A DNA stretch of 64,000 bases from Pedobacter xixiisoli (GCF_900215335.1 NZ_OCMT01000001.1:930001-994000); one strand, 5' to 3'. Shown: positions 18,496-29,512, numbered from the stretch's first letter. Numbers and translations are program-made. Notes: generated by a model from the letters alone, not told the origin.

Positions 18496-21261
18496 TTGGC
18501 AGTGCATTTTACTCATCTACTAAAGTCCTTTCGGGCTAGACTTTTGTTAAGCTTTTTCTCCTTCATTTTGGTTATTTTGGGCTGGGTGGCTATCTATTTT
18601 ATTATGGATGCTGAGCAACGCCGAATCAAGACATTTTCTCAAAAACTATCCCAAATACAGGTGAGCTATTTGGAAAGTGCTAGCTATCTACAGCAATTTA
18701 TGATAAAGGGTTTTCATGAACCCAGTTTTTATGATACTGGTAGCCAAAAAGATATAGATAGCTTTCTAAATATTCAGTTGAGGATAAGTGTAGGCATCAA
18801 GAGAATTGAGAATGAAGCTGATGGCATAGGACTTGGAATGTCAAAACTATTAGACAGCTTGTATTTGGCCAATCGGGAGACTGTTTACTTAGGAAAAGAG
18901 TTGAAGTCACTTTATCTAAAAAGAGGCTTCCAAGATAAGGGATTGGAAGGCAGGATGCGAGATTTTGCGCACAAGGTAGAAAGTTCAAACGCAGTTCCAA
19001 AGATTGATTTGCTACAACTTCGGAGGCATGAAAAGGACTACATGCTACGCGGACACCCGGAATTGGTACAATCATTTTCGGTTCAATTGCAGCGCACCTT
19101 GGCCAATTTACCCAAAAATACCGATGTGTTCTATATCCTAACCGAGTATGGTAAATGTTTTATTCAGTTGGTGGGCTATTCAGAAGAACTAGGTGTGCAA
19201 AGAGAGAAAGGTTTGATGCCCGAAACTTTGGCAAAAATGAAAGATTTTGGTGTTTTATACACGCATACCGATAATTTGGCCAAAGGGGAAATCGAAAGGC
19301 TTAAAGCACGTTTCAATACACTTATTATTTTGCTATCGGTAGTTTCAATTATTGTAGTTGTATTTTTAAGTTGGATGCTTTCAAAATATCTTACCAGAGA
19401 TATCAAGGTACTAAACAAACGCTTATCTGATTTTATTTATTCCGATTTTAAGGAGGTACGAGAACCTGATACCGAACGTAATTTTATTCCAAGAAGTATA
19501 GAGCTTGAATATCTTTTCAGGGATTTTTCACTATTAAAGGAAACCATCAGAAATTATATTTATCGCTTACAGCAACGTGGCGAAGAGCTGGAAATTCAGT
19601 CGATTAAACTTCAGGAACTTAACGAAGAACTGCAGGTACAGTCGGAAGAGCTGATTGCCCAATCTGAAGAATTGAGATTAAAACAGGCAGAAGAACTAAC
19701 TTTAAGGGAGGAAGCAGAACGAGCCAATCAGGCGAAGAGTGTTTTTTTAGCTACCATGAGCCATGAAATAAGAACTCCCTTGAATGGTGTGTTGGGTATG
19801 GCGGCACTTTTGCACGAAACCGTTCTGAACACTGAACAGGCCGAGTATGTAGAGACGATTCGTAGTAGTGGAGAAACTTTGCTTAACGTGATCAATGATA
19901 TCCTTGATTTTTCTAAAATTGAATCGGGAAAAATGGAACTAGACCCTCACGAATTTGATTTGAGGCACAACGTGGAAGAGGTGATGGATTTGTTTGCTGG
20001 TAAGGCTGCCCTTAATGGTATCGATTTGGTGTATCAATTGGCAAGTGAAATTCCACCGCAATTGTTGGCAGACAGCCTTCGGTTAAAGCAAATATTAATC
20101 AACCTTTTAGGTAATGCACTTAAATTTACGCATAGGGGCGAGGTTTTCTTGGATGTGAAACTCCATAATTTTGAGCTTGGTAAACCTATGGAGCTACTAT
20201 TTGAAGTGCGAGATACAGGCATAGGCATTGCTGCGCATCAATTAAAAGGCTTGTTCGGCGCATTTAGCCAAGTAGATTCTTCTACTACACGTAAATATGG
20301 TGGCACCGGACTTGGACTTGCTATAAGTGCTAGGTTGGTAGCCTTAATGGGAGGGAACATTTGGGTAGAAAGTAAGCTCGGTGAGGGAACATCTTTCTTT
20401 TTTACGATAAATGCAATGTCTGGACATCAGCAGCTTCGACACCATGCCCGATGTATGATGACTGGGCAGGAAGGCAAGCATGTTTTGGTAGTTGATGATC
20501 ATCAAACTAACCGCAGGATATTGCAGTTGCAATTGGAAAACTGGCAACTGGTGCCAATAATGGCTTCTTCTGGAATGGAAGCTTTAACACTTTTAGATGA
20601 AAAAGGCTTTGACTTGATAATAACCGATATGCAAATGCCTGAAATGGATGGAGTGGGCTTTTCTACCTTGGCAAAACAGAAAAACGCCATACTTCCTATT
20701 GTTTTGTTAAGCTCCGTTGGCGACGAATCTAGAAGCAAATTTCCGCATCTTTTTTCTGCTGTGCTTACCAAACCCGTTAAACAAGAGCAGCTTTGTAGGG
20801 CAATACAGATGAGTTTACAGCAAGTTGAAGAAGTATTACAGATTGAACCCGCTAAAAATGCGCTCATGGATGAGAATTTCTCTATATCTTATCCAATGGA
20901 GATACTTATTGCAGAAGATAATCTCATTAACCAAAAACTGATTGTGAAGATTTTGGTGAAATTGGGTTACAGACCACAAATCGCACAAAATGGCGTTGAA
21001 GTGATTTCTCTGATGGAAACCACTAGGTTCGACCTCATTCTTATGGATGTACAAATGCCAGAAATGGATGGTTTGGAAGCAACAACAGTCATCAGAACAT
21101 CTGCTGCTTACCAGCCTGCTATTGTAGCTATGACTGCCAATGCGATGGCCGAGGATAGGGAAAAATGTATTTCTGCAGGAATGGACGATTATCTTTCTAA
21201 GCCTTTACAAATACCTCTTTTAATAGATGTTTTGAAGAACATTACAATGAAAACTGTCTAA
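18496..21261 (+). CDS. Membrane hybrid histidine kinase with two receiver domains
   Basis: 921 residues. TM1 lies at residues 13-35, a helical sensor region of about 240 residues follows and TM2 lies near 272-295 ([20 protein letters not shown]), then a long coiled coil. The kinase core has H-box [14 protein letters not shown] near 420 and ATP-binding boxes DTGIGI and GTGLGLAI. Two receivers follow, with acceptor Asp in [12 protein letters not shown] (near 709) and [13 protein letters not shown] (near 849); no HPt domain is present. The start is TTG 18496 or GTG 18502; no ATG exists before TM1, so a non-ATG start is required. It could phosphorelay to a separate HPt or to the divergent kinase, which is a guess. 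Confidence 0.9.
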   Translation: MAVHFTHLLKSFRARLLLSFFSFILVILGWVAIYFIMDAEQRRIKTFSQKLSQIQVSYLESASYLQQFMIKGFHEPSFYDTGSQKDIDSFLNIQLRISVGIKRIENEADGIGLGMSKLLDSLYLANRETVYLGKELKSLYLKRGFQDKGLEGRMRDFAHKVESSNAVPKIDLLQLRRHEKDYMLRGHPELVQSFSVQLQRTLANLPKNTDVFYILTEYGKCFIQLVGYSEELGVQREKGLMPETLAKMKDFGVLYTHTDNLAKGEIERLKARFNTLIILLSVVSIIVVVFLSWMLSKYLTRDIKVLNKRLSDFIYSDFKEVREPDTERNFIPRSIELEYLFRDFSLLKETIRNYIYRLQQRGEELEIQSIKLQELNEELQVQSEELIAQSEELRLKQAEELTLREEAERANQAKSVFLATMSHEIRTPLNGVLGMAALLHETVLNTEQAEYVETIRSSGETLLNVINDILDFSKIESGKMELDPHEFDLRHNVEEVMDLFAGKAALNGIDLVYQLASEIPPQLLADSLRLKQILINLLGNALKFTHRGEVFLDVKLHNFELGKPMELLFEVRDTGIGIAAHQLKGLFGAFSQVDSSTTRKYGGTGLGLAISARLVALMGGNIWVESKLGEGTSFFFTINAMSGHQQLRHHARCMMTGQEGKHVLVVDDHQTNRRILQLQLENWQLVPIMASSGMEALTLLDEKGFDLIITDMQMPEMDGVGFSTLAKQKNAILPIVLLSSVGDESRSKFPHLFSAVLTKPVKQEQLCRAIQMSLQQVEEVLQIEPAKNALMDENFSISYPMEILIAEDNLINQKLIVKILVKLGYRPQIAQNGVEVISLMETTRFDLILMDVQMPEMDGLEATTVIRTSAAYQPAIVAMTANAMAEDREKCISAGMDDYLSKPLQIPLLIDVLKNITMKTV

Positions 21262-21347
21262 TTCTTTTTACAGGATTTAGCGAAAAGTTGTTTAAAAGGC
21301 AAGTTGTTTCCTTTGATTATCAGTCTAAGCCTATTAGGTGTCAACCT

Positions 21348-21578
21348 CTAGGACATTCTGAAATTTTTGGCCAAAATGGCGATTTCTACTTCATTAATGA
21401 GATTGGGGTCTTGAAATTGCATCTCCAAAAAATGCTCCGGAATAATTACGCTACCTTTTTCGGTTAATAAAATAAAAGCTTCGTTTTGGGATGTGTGTGA
21501 ACGGTAGCGGCCAATTTGTGGATTAGCTTGGTCAAGTCTAATGATTAATTCGTGGAAGATGAAGATAGGAAATTTCAT
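21348..21578 (-). CDS. Small conserved-looking protein, unknown
   Basis: 76 residues from ATG 21578 (MKFPIFIFHELIIRL); an upstream in-frame start at 21599 adds seven residues. A short hydrophobic N-terminus is followed by a mixed soluble part ending EVEIAILAKNFRMS. No motif recognised. It lies between the hybrid kinase (convergent) and ccsBA. Confidence 0.45.
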   Translation of the reverse strand: MKFPIFIFHELIIRLDQANPQIGRYRSHTSQNEAFILLTEKGSVIIPEHFLEMQFQDPNLINEVEIAILAKNFRMS

Positions 21579-21751
21579 GCCGCAAAAATAAGTTATCATA
21601 AATATAAGGTTAAATTATTGTTATGTTAACACTTTTTGTGCTGTTGATGTAAACTTAACATAGCCAGAAACCCCTGTAAAACTAACTTAGTGTATTTTTT
21701 GATAGAATAGAAACTGCTCAGTTTGATGAGTTTGACCTCAGATTTAGATAC

Positions 21752-21800
21752 AAAAAAGCCATACTTTGTTCAACGTAATTGTTGCGCAAAAGCATGGCTT
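21752..21800 (-). terminator. Terminator of ccsBA
   Basis: On the minus strand AAGCCATGCTTT pairs with AAAGTATGGCTT (12 bp, one G-T) followed by a T-run of six, 20 bases after the ccsBA stop. The loop holds a second small CAAC/GTTG stem. Confidence 0.8.
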
Positions 21801-21819
21801 AAATTTTTTGTTAATAGTT

Positions 21820-24800
21820 TTATTTTACGGCCTTTTTATATTTTCCGTAAGATACTACAGCTAGAAGTAATACCATAGAAATGGTTAAATAAACCCAATC
21901 AGGTATAGGTACGGGATCGCCTTGAGCGTAAGAATGTAGCCCTGTAAGATAGTAGTTTACACCAAAATAGGTCATAATTACAGATGCAAAACTAATCAAC
22001 GATAGTAAGTTGAATAAATATTGTCCTCTCATTTTTGGAATGAGCCTTACGTGCAGTACAAAGGCGTATACAATAACCGAAATAAATGCCCAGGTTTCTT
22101 TAGGATCCCAGCTCCAATATCTTCCCCAGCTTTCGTTGGCCCAAATACCGCCTAAGAAAGTACCAACTGTAAGTAAGAATAAGCCAATGGTAAGCGACAT
22201 TTCGTTCACAGTTGTTAATTCAAATACAGACGATTTTACTTTTTCAGAAATTCGTTTATTGTTGATGGTGTATAAAAGCAATACCACGGTGCCTAGCAGC
22301 GCACTTAATCCGAAAAAGCCATAACTAGCGGTAATGATAGCCACATGAATCATCAGCCAATAAGATTTTAATACCGGTACCAAAGGAGTGATTTGAGGAT
22401 TCATTTGTGAGCCACCGTGTGCAAATCCCATCAATATTACAGCCACTAAACAGCCCGCCGCTGGAATGAAAGCATTGCTATTTCTGTACATCAATAATCC
22501 AGAAAGTACACCAATCCAACTGATGAATAGTACAGCTTCGTAACCGTTACTCCAAGGTTCGTGACCAGAAATATACCATCTGATACCAAGTCCGAAGCAT
22601 TGCAATGCCGCTGTAATGCCTATAAGTACCAAAACAAATGTTATTGCTCGGCTAAGTAATTTGCTTTGTTTAAAGAGTTTTAAAAAAGCTAAAGCTAGAA
22701 TTAATGTACCTAACAACGCATAAACAATCATTAGTTTAAGGAAGATGTTCCAAGAGTTGTACCTAATTTCCCAATCAATTTTAGCAGCAGAAGGAACAAT
22801 GTTTTGACCGTGCTTCAACTGCAATTTACTGATGTGATTTAGTTTGCTATCTACACCAGACCAATCGTTAGATTGTAGTGCCGCCAACACGCTAGAAAAG
22901 TACATCGCTACAGGATTGGTAAGTGCCGCTTGATTCTCCATTGGATTAAAGGGCATAGCTACCCAACGACTATTGTCATCTCCAGCTAACGGCAATACAC
23001 GAAGATATTGACCATCCAACAGTTGTTGCATGGCATAAAGCTTATCGTTTAGTTCTAATACAAACTTGTCATAAGTGCCTTGGTCTGCTGGTTTTTTTGA
23101 AAATGCTCTTTGATAATCTTCGGCAAGTACAAATTCTGCTGAACCATCAGCTCCTAACGCCAAAAGGTTAACCATAGAAGTATAGCCATTTTCATCAGCA
23201 CCCAGTTTTTGAGCAACTGCCTTTCCGCCCTTGCTGCCTATATTCACGATAGGTACATTAACCCATTGAAACGGATTGGTTGAAACCGAAAGTAAGAACT
23301 GATTGGCATCCAGATTATAAAAACGCTCTTTCCCGTGTACCTTTCTTAATATTTCTAAAGCCAAAGTATTGATGGGTTCTATTCTGCCATCTATGTTTTG
23401 CACCAATAACCTACCAAATAATTCAGCATGCTTTTTATCAATATTGATAGCAGCAGCAAAGTCTTTCGCATTTACAGATGCTGTGCTGAGCATTTTTCTG
23501 GTCTGTTCGGTATGATTATGGTCTGTCTGCGGAAGCACTGGACTAGGACCATGGTCATGTCCGTCATGATTGTGTCCGTCTTCATGATTATGACCATCAC
23601 CTTGTGAATGCTCATGGTTATGCTGACCATCATTGCCATGCATATCTATTTTTTGAGCGTAACTAGCACTGCTGATAGATAATAATGCCAGACCGATAAT
23701 TAGCACTTTTCCATGCTTCGAAATTTCTTTCAACTGTTTGTTCAATTTGTCGAAACGTGTGCCTTTCCAGAAAAGGGTAACAAACATCCCCAGAAAAAGT
23801 AAAGTATAACCCAAATAAGTAACATTGGTACCCCAATAATCGTGATTAACTGAAAGCACAGTGCCTTTTTCATCAGGATGGAAGCTTGCTTGGAAAAAAC
23901 GATAACCAGAATGGTCTAGTACATGATTCATATAGATTTTGAATGGCGTTTCTTTCCCATTATCTTGGATTAGAACTTCAGAAGAGTAAGAAGATGGGCT
24001 ACTGCTTCCTGGATACTTCTCCATTTTAAAGTCGGTTAGTTTAAGAGTAAACGGCGATTTATAAATTTTAGAGCCATAAGCCAAAGAAATCCTTAACCCT
24101 CCTAATTCTACTTGATGTTGAAAATTCGTCATGCCTCTGCCACCATAAAAACTAACCGTGTCTGTAACGTTATTAGTTGTGATAGCCATTTGAATTAAAT
24201 CTGGATCGTTTTCATGCTTTTTCTTGTCTCCTTCAAAATGAAGAATTTTGCCATTTACTGGTGCTTCTGGAACAACAAAAGCCAAACCACCGTAGGTATA
24301 CAAGCTCCTCAACTTAAAATCTTGCACTTCGTTATGGCCTTTTACTTCTTTACGCTCTTGCGTAGCCATAATCATGTAATTGCCTTCAAAAGGAGATGAG
24401 ATTTTCAGATTGCCATCTACCTGTGAAATATTTAATGCTCCAGAAGTTTCTTTGTTGAAACTAATGAGCATGTTTTGTATCAATTGTAATTTACCAGATT
24501 GGATGTACTTGTTTACTCTTTGGCCGTTTTCTTGTACCACCAAATGAAGGGTAGGTGGGCCAGTTGGGTCTTGTACTAACGAATCCTGAGCACGAGAATA
24601 GAAGCCTACCAGGTCTAATTTTACCCGTTGCCCTTGGAAATCATATTGCTCGTGAAAACTTTTTTTGAAGGGCTTAAGGTAAAAAGGTGTTTTTTCAGGC
24701 AACAAAGTTACAGGCAAATCTTGGTAGGCTAAAGATTCATTTTCGTTACCAATCTGAATTTTAAAAAAAGTCTTATCCGAAATGATTTCATCGGTAGCTT

Positions 24801-25131
24801 CTCCTTCACGTATCGACATAGAACCTTCGAAACTGATATAGCGTGTAATGGCTCCGCCAATAAAAATAATGATAAAAGCTAAGTGAAATACTAATAAAGG
24901 AAGCTTTTTTCTATCGTATAGACGATACCTTTTGATGTTTCCTATAAAGTTTAGGACCAAGATAATCATCACTAATTCAAACCACCACGAATCGTAGATT
25001 AAGGCTTTAGCTACAGGTGTGCCATAGTCATTTTCCACAAAAGTGGCTACACCCATCGCCGTAGCAAAAAGGATTAACATCAACCCCATAGTTCGGGTAG
25101 AGAAGAGAATTGAAAATAGTTTATTGATCAT
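21820..25131 (-). CDS. ccsBA: Cytochrome c biogenesis protein CcsBA (ResB-ResC fusion)
   Basis: 1103 residues. System II heme export and cytochrome c synthase: it moves heme across the inner membrane and attaches it to CxxCH apocytochromes in the periplasm. The first half is ResB/CcsB (membrane segments at about 15-35, 45-65, 75-95 and 440-490 with a large periplasmic domain); the second half is CcsA with the heme-binding WGRYWSWDPKETW and conserved His residues in the surrounding helices. Fused forms of about 1000 residues are usual in Bacteroidota. Unusual is the His-rich linker at residues 497-540 (repeated GHNHEDGHNHDGHDHG) just after a membrane segment. It is a single gene with its own terminator. 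Confidence 0.93.
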   Translation of the reverse strand: MINKLFSILFSTRTMGLMLILFATAMGVATFVENDYGTPVAKALIYDSWWFELVMIILVLNFIGNIKRYRLYDRKKLPLLVFHLAFIIIFIGGAITRYISFEGSMSIREGEATDEIISDKTFFKIQIGNENESLAYQDLPVTLLPEKTPFYLKPFKKSFHEQYDFQGQRVKLDLVGFYSRAQDSLVQDPTGPPTLHLVVQENGQRVNKYIQSGKLQLIQNMLISFNKETSGALNISQVDGNLKISSPFEGNYMIMATQERKEVKGHNEVQDFKLRSLYTYGGLAFVVPEAPVNGKILHFEGDKKKHENDPDLIQMAITTNNVTDTVSFYGGRGMTNFQHQVELGGLRISLAYGSKIYKSPFTLKLTDFKMEKYPGSSSPSSYSSEVLIQDNGKETPFKIYMNHVLDHSGYRFFQASFHPDEKGTVLSVNHDYWGTNVTYLGYTLLFLGMFVTLFWKGTRFDKLNKQLKEISKHGKVLIIGLALLSISSASYAQKIDMHGNDGQHNHEHSQGDGHNHEDGHNHDGHDHGPSPVLPQTDHNHTEQTRKMLSTASVNAKDFAAAINIDKKHAELFGRLLVQNIDGRIEPINTLALEILRKVHGKERFYNLDANQFLLSVSTNPFQWVNVPIVNIGSKGGKAVAQKLGADENGYTSMVNLLALGADGSAEFVLAEDYQRAFSKKPADQGTYDKFVLELNDKLYAMQQLLDGQYLRVLPLAGDDNSRWVAMPFNPMENQAALTNPVAMYFSSVLAALQSNDWSGVDSKLNHISKLQLKHGQNIVPSAAKIDWEIRYNSWNIFLKLMIVYALLGTLILALAFLKLFKQSKLLSRAITFVLVLIGITAALQCFGLGIRWYISGHEPWSNGYEAVLFISWIGVLSGLLMYRNSNAFIPAAGCLVAVILMGFAHGGSQMNPQITPLVPVLKSYWLMIHVAIITASYGFFGLSALLGTVVLLLYTINNKRISEKVKSSVFELTTVNEMSLTIGLFLLTVGTFLGGIWANESWGRYWSWDPKETWAFISVIVYAFVLHVRLIPKMRGQYLFNLLSLISFASVIMTYFGVNYYLTGLHSYAQGDPVPIPDWVYLTISMVLLLAVVSYGKYKKAVK

Positions 25132-25278
25132 ATTTTATAAGTGGGCTGCCAATTCGGGCATTTGGTCCAAAAATATAATCAGACTTTTGATCAATTGCCA
25201 TTTAAATCTAACTATGTGTTTTATGCCATAATTATGACATTAATAGAGCGCAATCGAATATTAATTTTAACAAGATAT

Positions 25279-27018
25279 TTAAGGTTGTACAATAGATTTT
25301 GGCAAAGAAAAACTAAATGTACTTCCAGCGCCTAACTCGCTTTCTACCCATATTTCACCTTGTTGTGCTGCTATGAAATCCTTGGATATACTTAATCCTA
25401 AGCCAGAACCAGACTTATGCTGACCATCAGTAGGTACCTGGAAATAGCGTTTAAAAAGGTTGTTTTTGTACTCATCGGCAATGCCTTTGCCATAATCTCG
25501 AACACTAAAATTTAGCATTTTTTGCTGTTCGGTAATAGTGATATCAATTTTAGAGTGATTGCTACTATATCTTATCGCATTGCTTAAAAAATTGACCAAT
25601 ACCCAAGCAGTTTTCTCCTGATCTGCTAATAATGGAGGTAGATTTGCAGGCATAGTTAACTTGAGCTCAATTTCCTTTTGTTGTGTTTGCAGTTTCACGG
25701 CGTTCACGGCATAATCCAATATCTCTTTAGCGTCACTCTGTTGTACATTCAGCTTAATATTTCCAGTTTCAACTTGTGCCAAATCCAACAATTCTCCAGT
25801 AATTTTAAGCAACCTACTGGTGTCATCTTGGATGTGGTTAACCATATTTTGCTGTTCGGTGTTCAATTCGCCTATTCTGCTATCTTCCAATAATTTTAAA
25901 CTCATTTTAATGGAAGCAATGGGTGTTTTTAGCTCATGCGAAATGGTTGCCATGAAATTGGTTTTTGCTTGATCTAATTCTTTAAAATCGGTTACGTTTT
26001 TAAGAATGAATACTCTTCCTGCCGTTTTATAAGTAAAACTGATTACCGTTTCATCGTCAGGGATTTGTGGAATAGCAATATCGTTGCTTTCTACACTGAA
26101 ATAATTTGGTTTATCGTTCAGCACAATTTGCAACAGTTCTGAATTGGTTTTAGTAATAATAGTTTTTAATAAATGATTGCTATTGGTTACCTCTTCTATA
26201 GTTTTTCCAACCACATCGCTGGTATCAAGATGAAGTACGTTGCTGGCAGGTTGATTTAAGAAAATAATGCGCTCTCGTTCGTCTATACCAATTACAGCAT
26301 CTTGCATTTGCTCAATAATGGTTTCTATACGCAGTTTTTCCGATTTTAATTCTGCAACATTACTGCTTTCCCAACTATCCAGTTTTCTGGCCATGTCATT
26401 AAAAGCGCTAGCCAATTGGGTAAACTCTTCAGTGCCTTTAAAGTGTAATCGTTGTTTATAGTTTTTCTTTCCAATTTCTTGAATACCATCTAGCAACAAA
26501 GCCAATGGATTGGCAATAAAACCAGGGAAACTTAATATAAAAGTGAACAGGATAACGAAAAATATAAAGGCTGCCAAGCCAAGATACAGGGTAGACTGTG
26601 CTACTGTCTTTTCCGAAAGCTGACTTTTATTAACAATAGCCTGCATATTCAAATCTTCTATTTGGTAAATAGCCGATTTAATATGCGAGATTTCTATACT
26701 ATTCTTCGTCGCTAAAAACCGTTCTAATGCTTGCGAAAGCTCATTCACAGCTTTTCCTTCGCCAGATTCTGTGATGTTTTGCTGTTCTTTCTTCAAGAGA
26801 GCCTTAAAGGCAATTAGCGATGTGGTTTGTTGTAGACTATCGCGGTCTATTAACACCCGCATTTCTTTTGCATATTGCAACGAATGGTTGTTGTCTTTTA
26901 GGATAAGGGCTGTACTTTCCGAAATCCGATTGATTTGATACAAAGAGATTGCGCCAAAAGAAAGCAAGATGATAAATAGAAAACCTATGCCTAATCGGAG
27001 TTTTGTTTTAAGCTTCAT
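25279..27018 (-). CDS. Sensor histidine kinase of the kdp operon (HAMP-PAS-HisKA)
   Basis: 579 residues. TM1 (about 8-28) and TM2 (about 150-172) enclose a helical periplasmic part; HAMP, a PAS domain (residues about 235-340), the H-box MATISHELKTPIASIKM (near 354) and an ATP-binding domain with DYGKGI and GSGLGLSI follow. It replaces the kinase half of the classic KdpD: the KdpD input domain is a separate protein encoded 10 bases upstream. It is the last gene of the kdp transcript and the likely partner of the sigma-54 response regulator at 34629-35954. Confidence 0.88.
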   Translation of the reverse strand: MKLKTKLRLGIGFLFIILLSFGAISLYQINRISESTALILKDNNHSLQYAKEMRVLIDRDSLQQTTSLIAFKALLKKEQQNITESGEGKAVNELSQALERFLATKNSIEISHIKSAIYQIEDLNMQAIVNKSQLSEKTVAQSTLYLGLAAFIFFVILFTFILSFPGFIANPLALLLDGIQEIGKKNYKQRLHFKGTEEFTQLASAFNDMARKLDSWESSNVAELKSEKLRIETIIEQMQDAVIGIDERERIIFLNQPASNVLHLDTSDVVGKTIEEVTNSNHLLKTIITKTNSELLQIVLNDKPNYFSVESNDIAIPQIPDDETVISFTYKTAGRVFILKNVTDFKELDQAKTNFMATISHELKTPIASIKMSLKLLEDSRIGELNTEQQNMVNHIQDDTSRLLKITGELLDLAQVETGNIKLNVQQSDAKEILDYAVNAVKLQTQQKEIELKLTMPANLPPLLADQEKTAWVLVNFLSNAIRYSSNHSKIDITITEQQKMLNFSVRDYGKGIADEYKNNLFKRYFQVPTDGQHKSGSGLGLSISKDFIAAQQGEIWVESELGAGSTFSFSLPKSIVQP

Positions 27019-27028
27019 AGCTATTGAA

Positions 27029-28147
27029 TTAGGATAAAATTACCAAATCGATACTTCGGTTGGCTATGTTTTTTAATAATTTATTTAAGAGTTGATTTCC
27101 CAACAAGCTGTTAAGCCAATTCGATCGAGGTTTTCCAATGCATAAGGTGGTGATATTTTTATCCCTAACGGTCTCCAATATAGCTGCAGATATATCGTTG
27201 TTCTTTATTTTTATGACTTCGGCGCCTAATTGTGTGGCCAACTTAAAATTGTTAATGAGGTGTCTTTGTTTATCTAAACGAATTTTATTCGGCTGTTCGC
27301 TTTCTGTCTGCACATAAAGTACAATCCAGGGCGAACGGTAATAACTAGCCAATCTAGATGTTTTGCGGATAATCATTTGAGCAATTTTCTCATTGGATGA
27401 AATGCAGGCCAGAAATTGCTCATGCTTAAGGTTGCTTAATTTGCTGTCACTGATTTTTTGGTCGAGGTAATTGGCAACGGTACTTAAGGCCTGTTCTCGG
27501 AGTTGGATAATGGTTTCCTTTTTAAAAAAGTGCTGCAATGCCTGTGTAATCTTATCTTGCTCGTAGATTTTTCCCGCTTTAAGACGGTCAATCAGTTCAT
27601 CTACACTAAGGTCGATATTTACCACTTCGTCTGCCAATTTAAATAACTGGTCTGGAATTTTTTCAGTAATCTGGATACCCGTTATTTGTTGCATTATCGC
27701 ATTTAAGCCTTCTAAATGTTGGATATTCACGGCTGTAATTACCGAAATTCCTGCGTCTAAAATATCCACTACATCTTGCCAACGCTTTTCGTTTTTGCTA
27801 CCTGCAATATTATGATGTGCCAATTCATCCACAATGACTACCTCTGGATGCCGTATTAAAACAGCTTGTACATCTAATTCTTCTAACTCTTTACCCTTGT
27901 GAAATGTTTTTGTGCGAGGTATAAGCGGCAAACCTTTGGTTAAAGCTACAGTTTCACTACGGTTGTGTGTTTCTACGTAGGCCAACTGTACATCGATATG
28001 ATGTTGCAGCAAACTATGTGCTTCCTGCAACATCCGATAGGTTTTTCCTACGCCAGCACTCATGCCCAAGTAAATCTTTAAGCGACCACGTTTCGACTGT
28101 TGTAAAAGCCCGAGGAAATGAGTGCTGGATGAGGAATTGTTTTTCAT
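27029..28147 (-). CDS. kdpD: KdpD sensor-domain protein (without kinase)
   Basis: 372 residues corresponding only to the N-terminal half of E. coli KdpD: a KdpD domain with Walker A GMSAGVGKTYRML (Lys35), the Walker B-like VVIVDELAHHN, and GISVITAVNIQHLEGLN, followed by a universal stress protein-like domain (about 245-372). The E. coli KdpD four-helix membrane domain and kinase core are missing; a separate kinase follows after 10 bases. It probably senses K+ or turgor together with that kinase. The start is one base after the porin stop. Confidence 0.9.
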   Translation of the reverse strand: MKNNSSSSTHFLGLLQQSKRGRLKIYLGMSAGVGKTYRMLQEAHSLLQHHIDVQLAYVETHNRSETVALTKGLPLIPRTKTFHKGKELEELDVQAVLIRHPEVVIVDELAHHNIAGSKNEKRWQDVVDILDAGISVITAVNIQHLEGLNAIMQQITGIQITEKIPDQLFKLADEVVNIDLSVDELIDRLKAGKIYEQDKITQALQHFFKKETIIQLREQALSTVANYLDQKISDSKLSNLKHEQFLACISSNEKIAQMIIRKTSRLASYYRSPWIVLYVQTESEQPNKIRLDKQRHLINNFKLATQLGAEVIKIKNNDISAAILETVRDKNITTLCIGKPRSNWLNSLLGNQLLNKLLKNIANRSIDLVILS

Positions 28148-28148
28148 A

Positions 28149-29213
28149 TTAAAATGAGATTGCTAAACTGGTGGTAATACTTGCATTATAGTTTACTGGA
28201 TTTTCTTTGCGAAGAAATTGTTGGTCTCCTTGGTAAACTTTGCCTTCTAATCTTAATAAAGTCTGTTTAAAAGGGCTGTAGTCTACATTTAAGGAGTAAC
28301 CATTCACCTTAAATCCACTCGGGTTCTCGTTAGTGACAATCATTGCTTGCTTATCTTTATAAAATTCATATCGCCCTGCCAAAGCCCAGTTAGGAGAAAG
28401 GGTATATCTCGCAATAAGTACGGGAGATAGAACTTCTTTCTTTTCGCTATTTCCTCTAGCTATTTGTTGTGTACCATAATCGAAACCTGCAGTAAGTCCG
28501 AAGCTTTCGCTGAGTTGTAGGATACCGTAAAAGTTGTGGTAAAAGCGTTGGGTACGTAAAGCATCTTCGCCCTCAAAACCCAAATAATTACTGTAATTAA
28601 ATGTGAATTTATCACTCGGCTTAAATACCAGCTGCAAACCACCAGCGGGTTTAGTATTTCCATCTAAACGTTTAATACGCTGCCATCCGTTGAGATAGAG
28701 TAGGGTAGCGGTAAGTTTCTGGTCCGGAGTACTGTAAGTAAGTTTGGCTCCTGTTTCATAGTAAGGCGTATTTTCAGAAGAGATGTTTCTTGTTAGCACC
28801 CAACAATCTTTGCTGATGGCACTTTCGAATCCAATATGGGAACCGAAGACACCTGCATCTAACCATATATTGGCATTTTTGGAAAGTTTTACCCCTGCAT
28901 TGGCTTCAAAAGCATTTTTCATTACATCAGGCTCTGCCGCATAATTGGCACTCATGTAAGTACCTAATGCCATTGCTAAATTCACTCGTAATCGTTCGGT
29001 TTGGTAATTGGCTTTGATGAAGGCTAAGTTTACATTTACTTCATTGTTTCGGTTATGGCTGTAGATGAAACTAGGGCGTGTATTGTTAGCTGGTTTGTTT
29101 AAATCGTGACTGTAGTAAGTTTCTATGTAGCCCGAAATTTTTAAGGTGCTATCTTGAGCGAAGGTAGTTTGTAGAGAAAGGAAGCAGATTGCTGCTGAAA
29201 TGTATTTTTTCAT
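28149..29213 (-). CDS. Outer-membrane beta-barrel porin of the kdp operon
   Basis: 354 residues with a signal peptide (MKKYISAAICFLSLQTTFAQ). The mature part alternates aromatic and polar residues in many short strands and ends in SITTSLAISF, a typical outer-membrane C-terminus. Such proteins are found inside kdp operons of Bacteroidota and are presumed to let K+ or a related solute cross the outer membrane, which E. coli leaves to general porins. It lies between kdpC and kdpD and reads on to kdpD with one base between. Confidence 0.85.
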   Translation of the reverse strand: MKKYISAAICFLSLQTTFAQDSTLKISGYIETYYSHDLNKPANNTRPSFIYSHNRNNEVNVNLAFIKANYQTERLRVNLAMALGTYMSANYAAEPDVMKNAFEANAGVKLSKNANIWLDAGVFGSHIGFESAISKDCWVLTRNISSENTPYYETGAKLTYSTPDQKLTATLLYLNGWQRIKRLDGNTKPAGGLQLVFKPSDKFTFNYSNYLGFEGEDALRTQRFYHNFYGILQLSESFGLTAGFDYGTQQIARGNSEKKEVLSPVLIARYTLSPNWALAGRYEFYKDKQAMIVTNENPSGFKVNGYSLNVDYSPFKQTLLRLEGKVYQGDQQFLRKENPVNYNASITTSLAISF

Positions 29214-29342
29214 GATGTTTATTTTGAAATGGTGGTAATGTGATTTAATTGGATTTCTTTAAATCTATTGTCAATTATGTTGCACTTTACTTTTGCTCTA
29301 TGCGTCATACCCGCGTAGACCTATCGTGTGGACACATCTCGT

Positions 29343-29428
29343 TCCTCCCCCTTGAATCCCCTCCAAAGGGGGACACGTGGCGCTTAAGCATTTTGCATAT
29401 CCCCCTCTTCGAGGGGGCAGGGGGAGGA
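29343..29428. repeat. Palindromic intergenic repeat, copy A
   Basis: 86 bases with ends TCCTCCCCCT and AGGGGGAGGA in inverted orientation and two internal C5/G5 hairpins around a core GCTTAAGCATT. Its sequence matches the reverse complement of copy B at 30261-30348 over nearly the whole length. It lies in the kdpC-porin gap. Confidence 0.85.
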
Positions 29429-29512
29429 AATTGACATTTGCTAATATTTGTGTCCAAACCATAGCACGTAGGCGGGTATCGTAATGCAAGAAATAGGAAC
29501 TACCGCTTTAAG

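Noticed and set aside
29249..29489. Short frames on both strands between kdpC and the porin
   Set aside because: They coincide with the palindromic repeat and its flanks and show only the translated repeat (Pro/Gly/Arg-rich).
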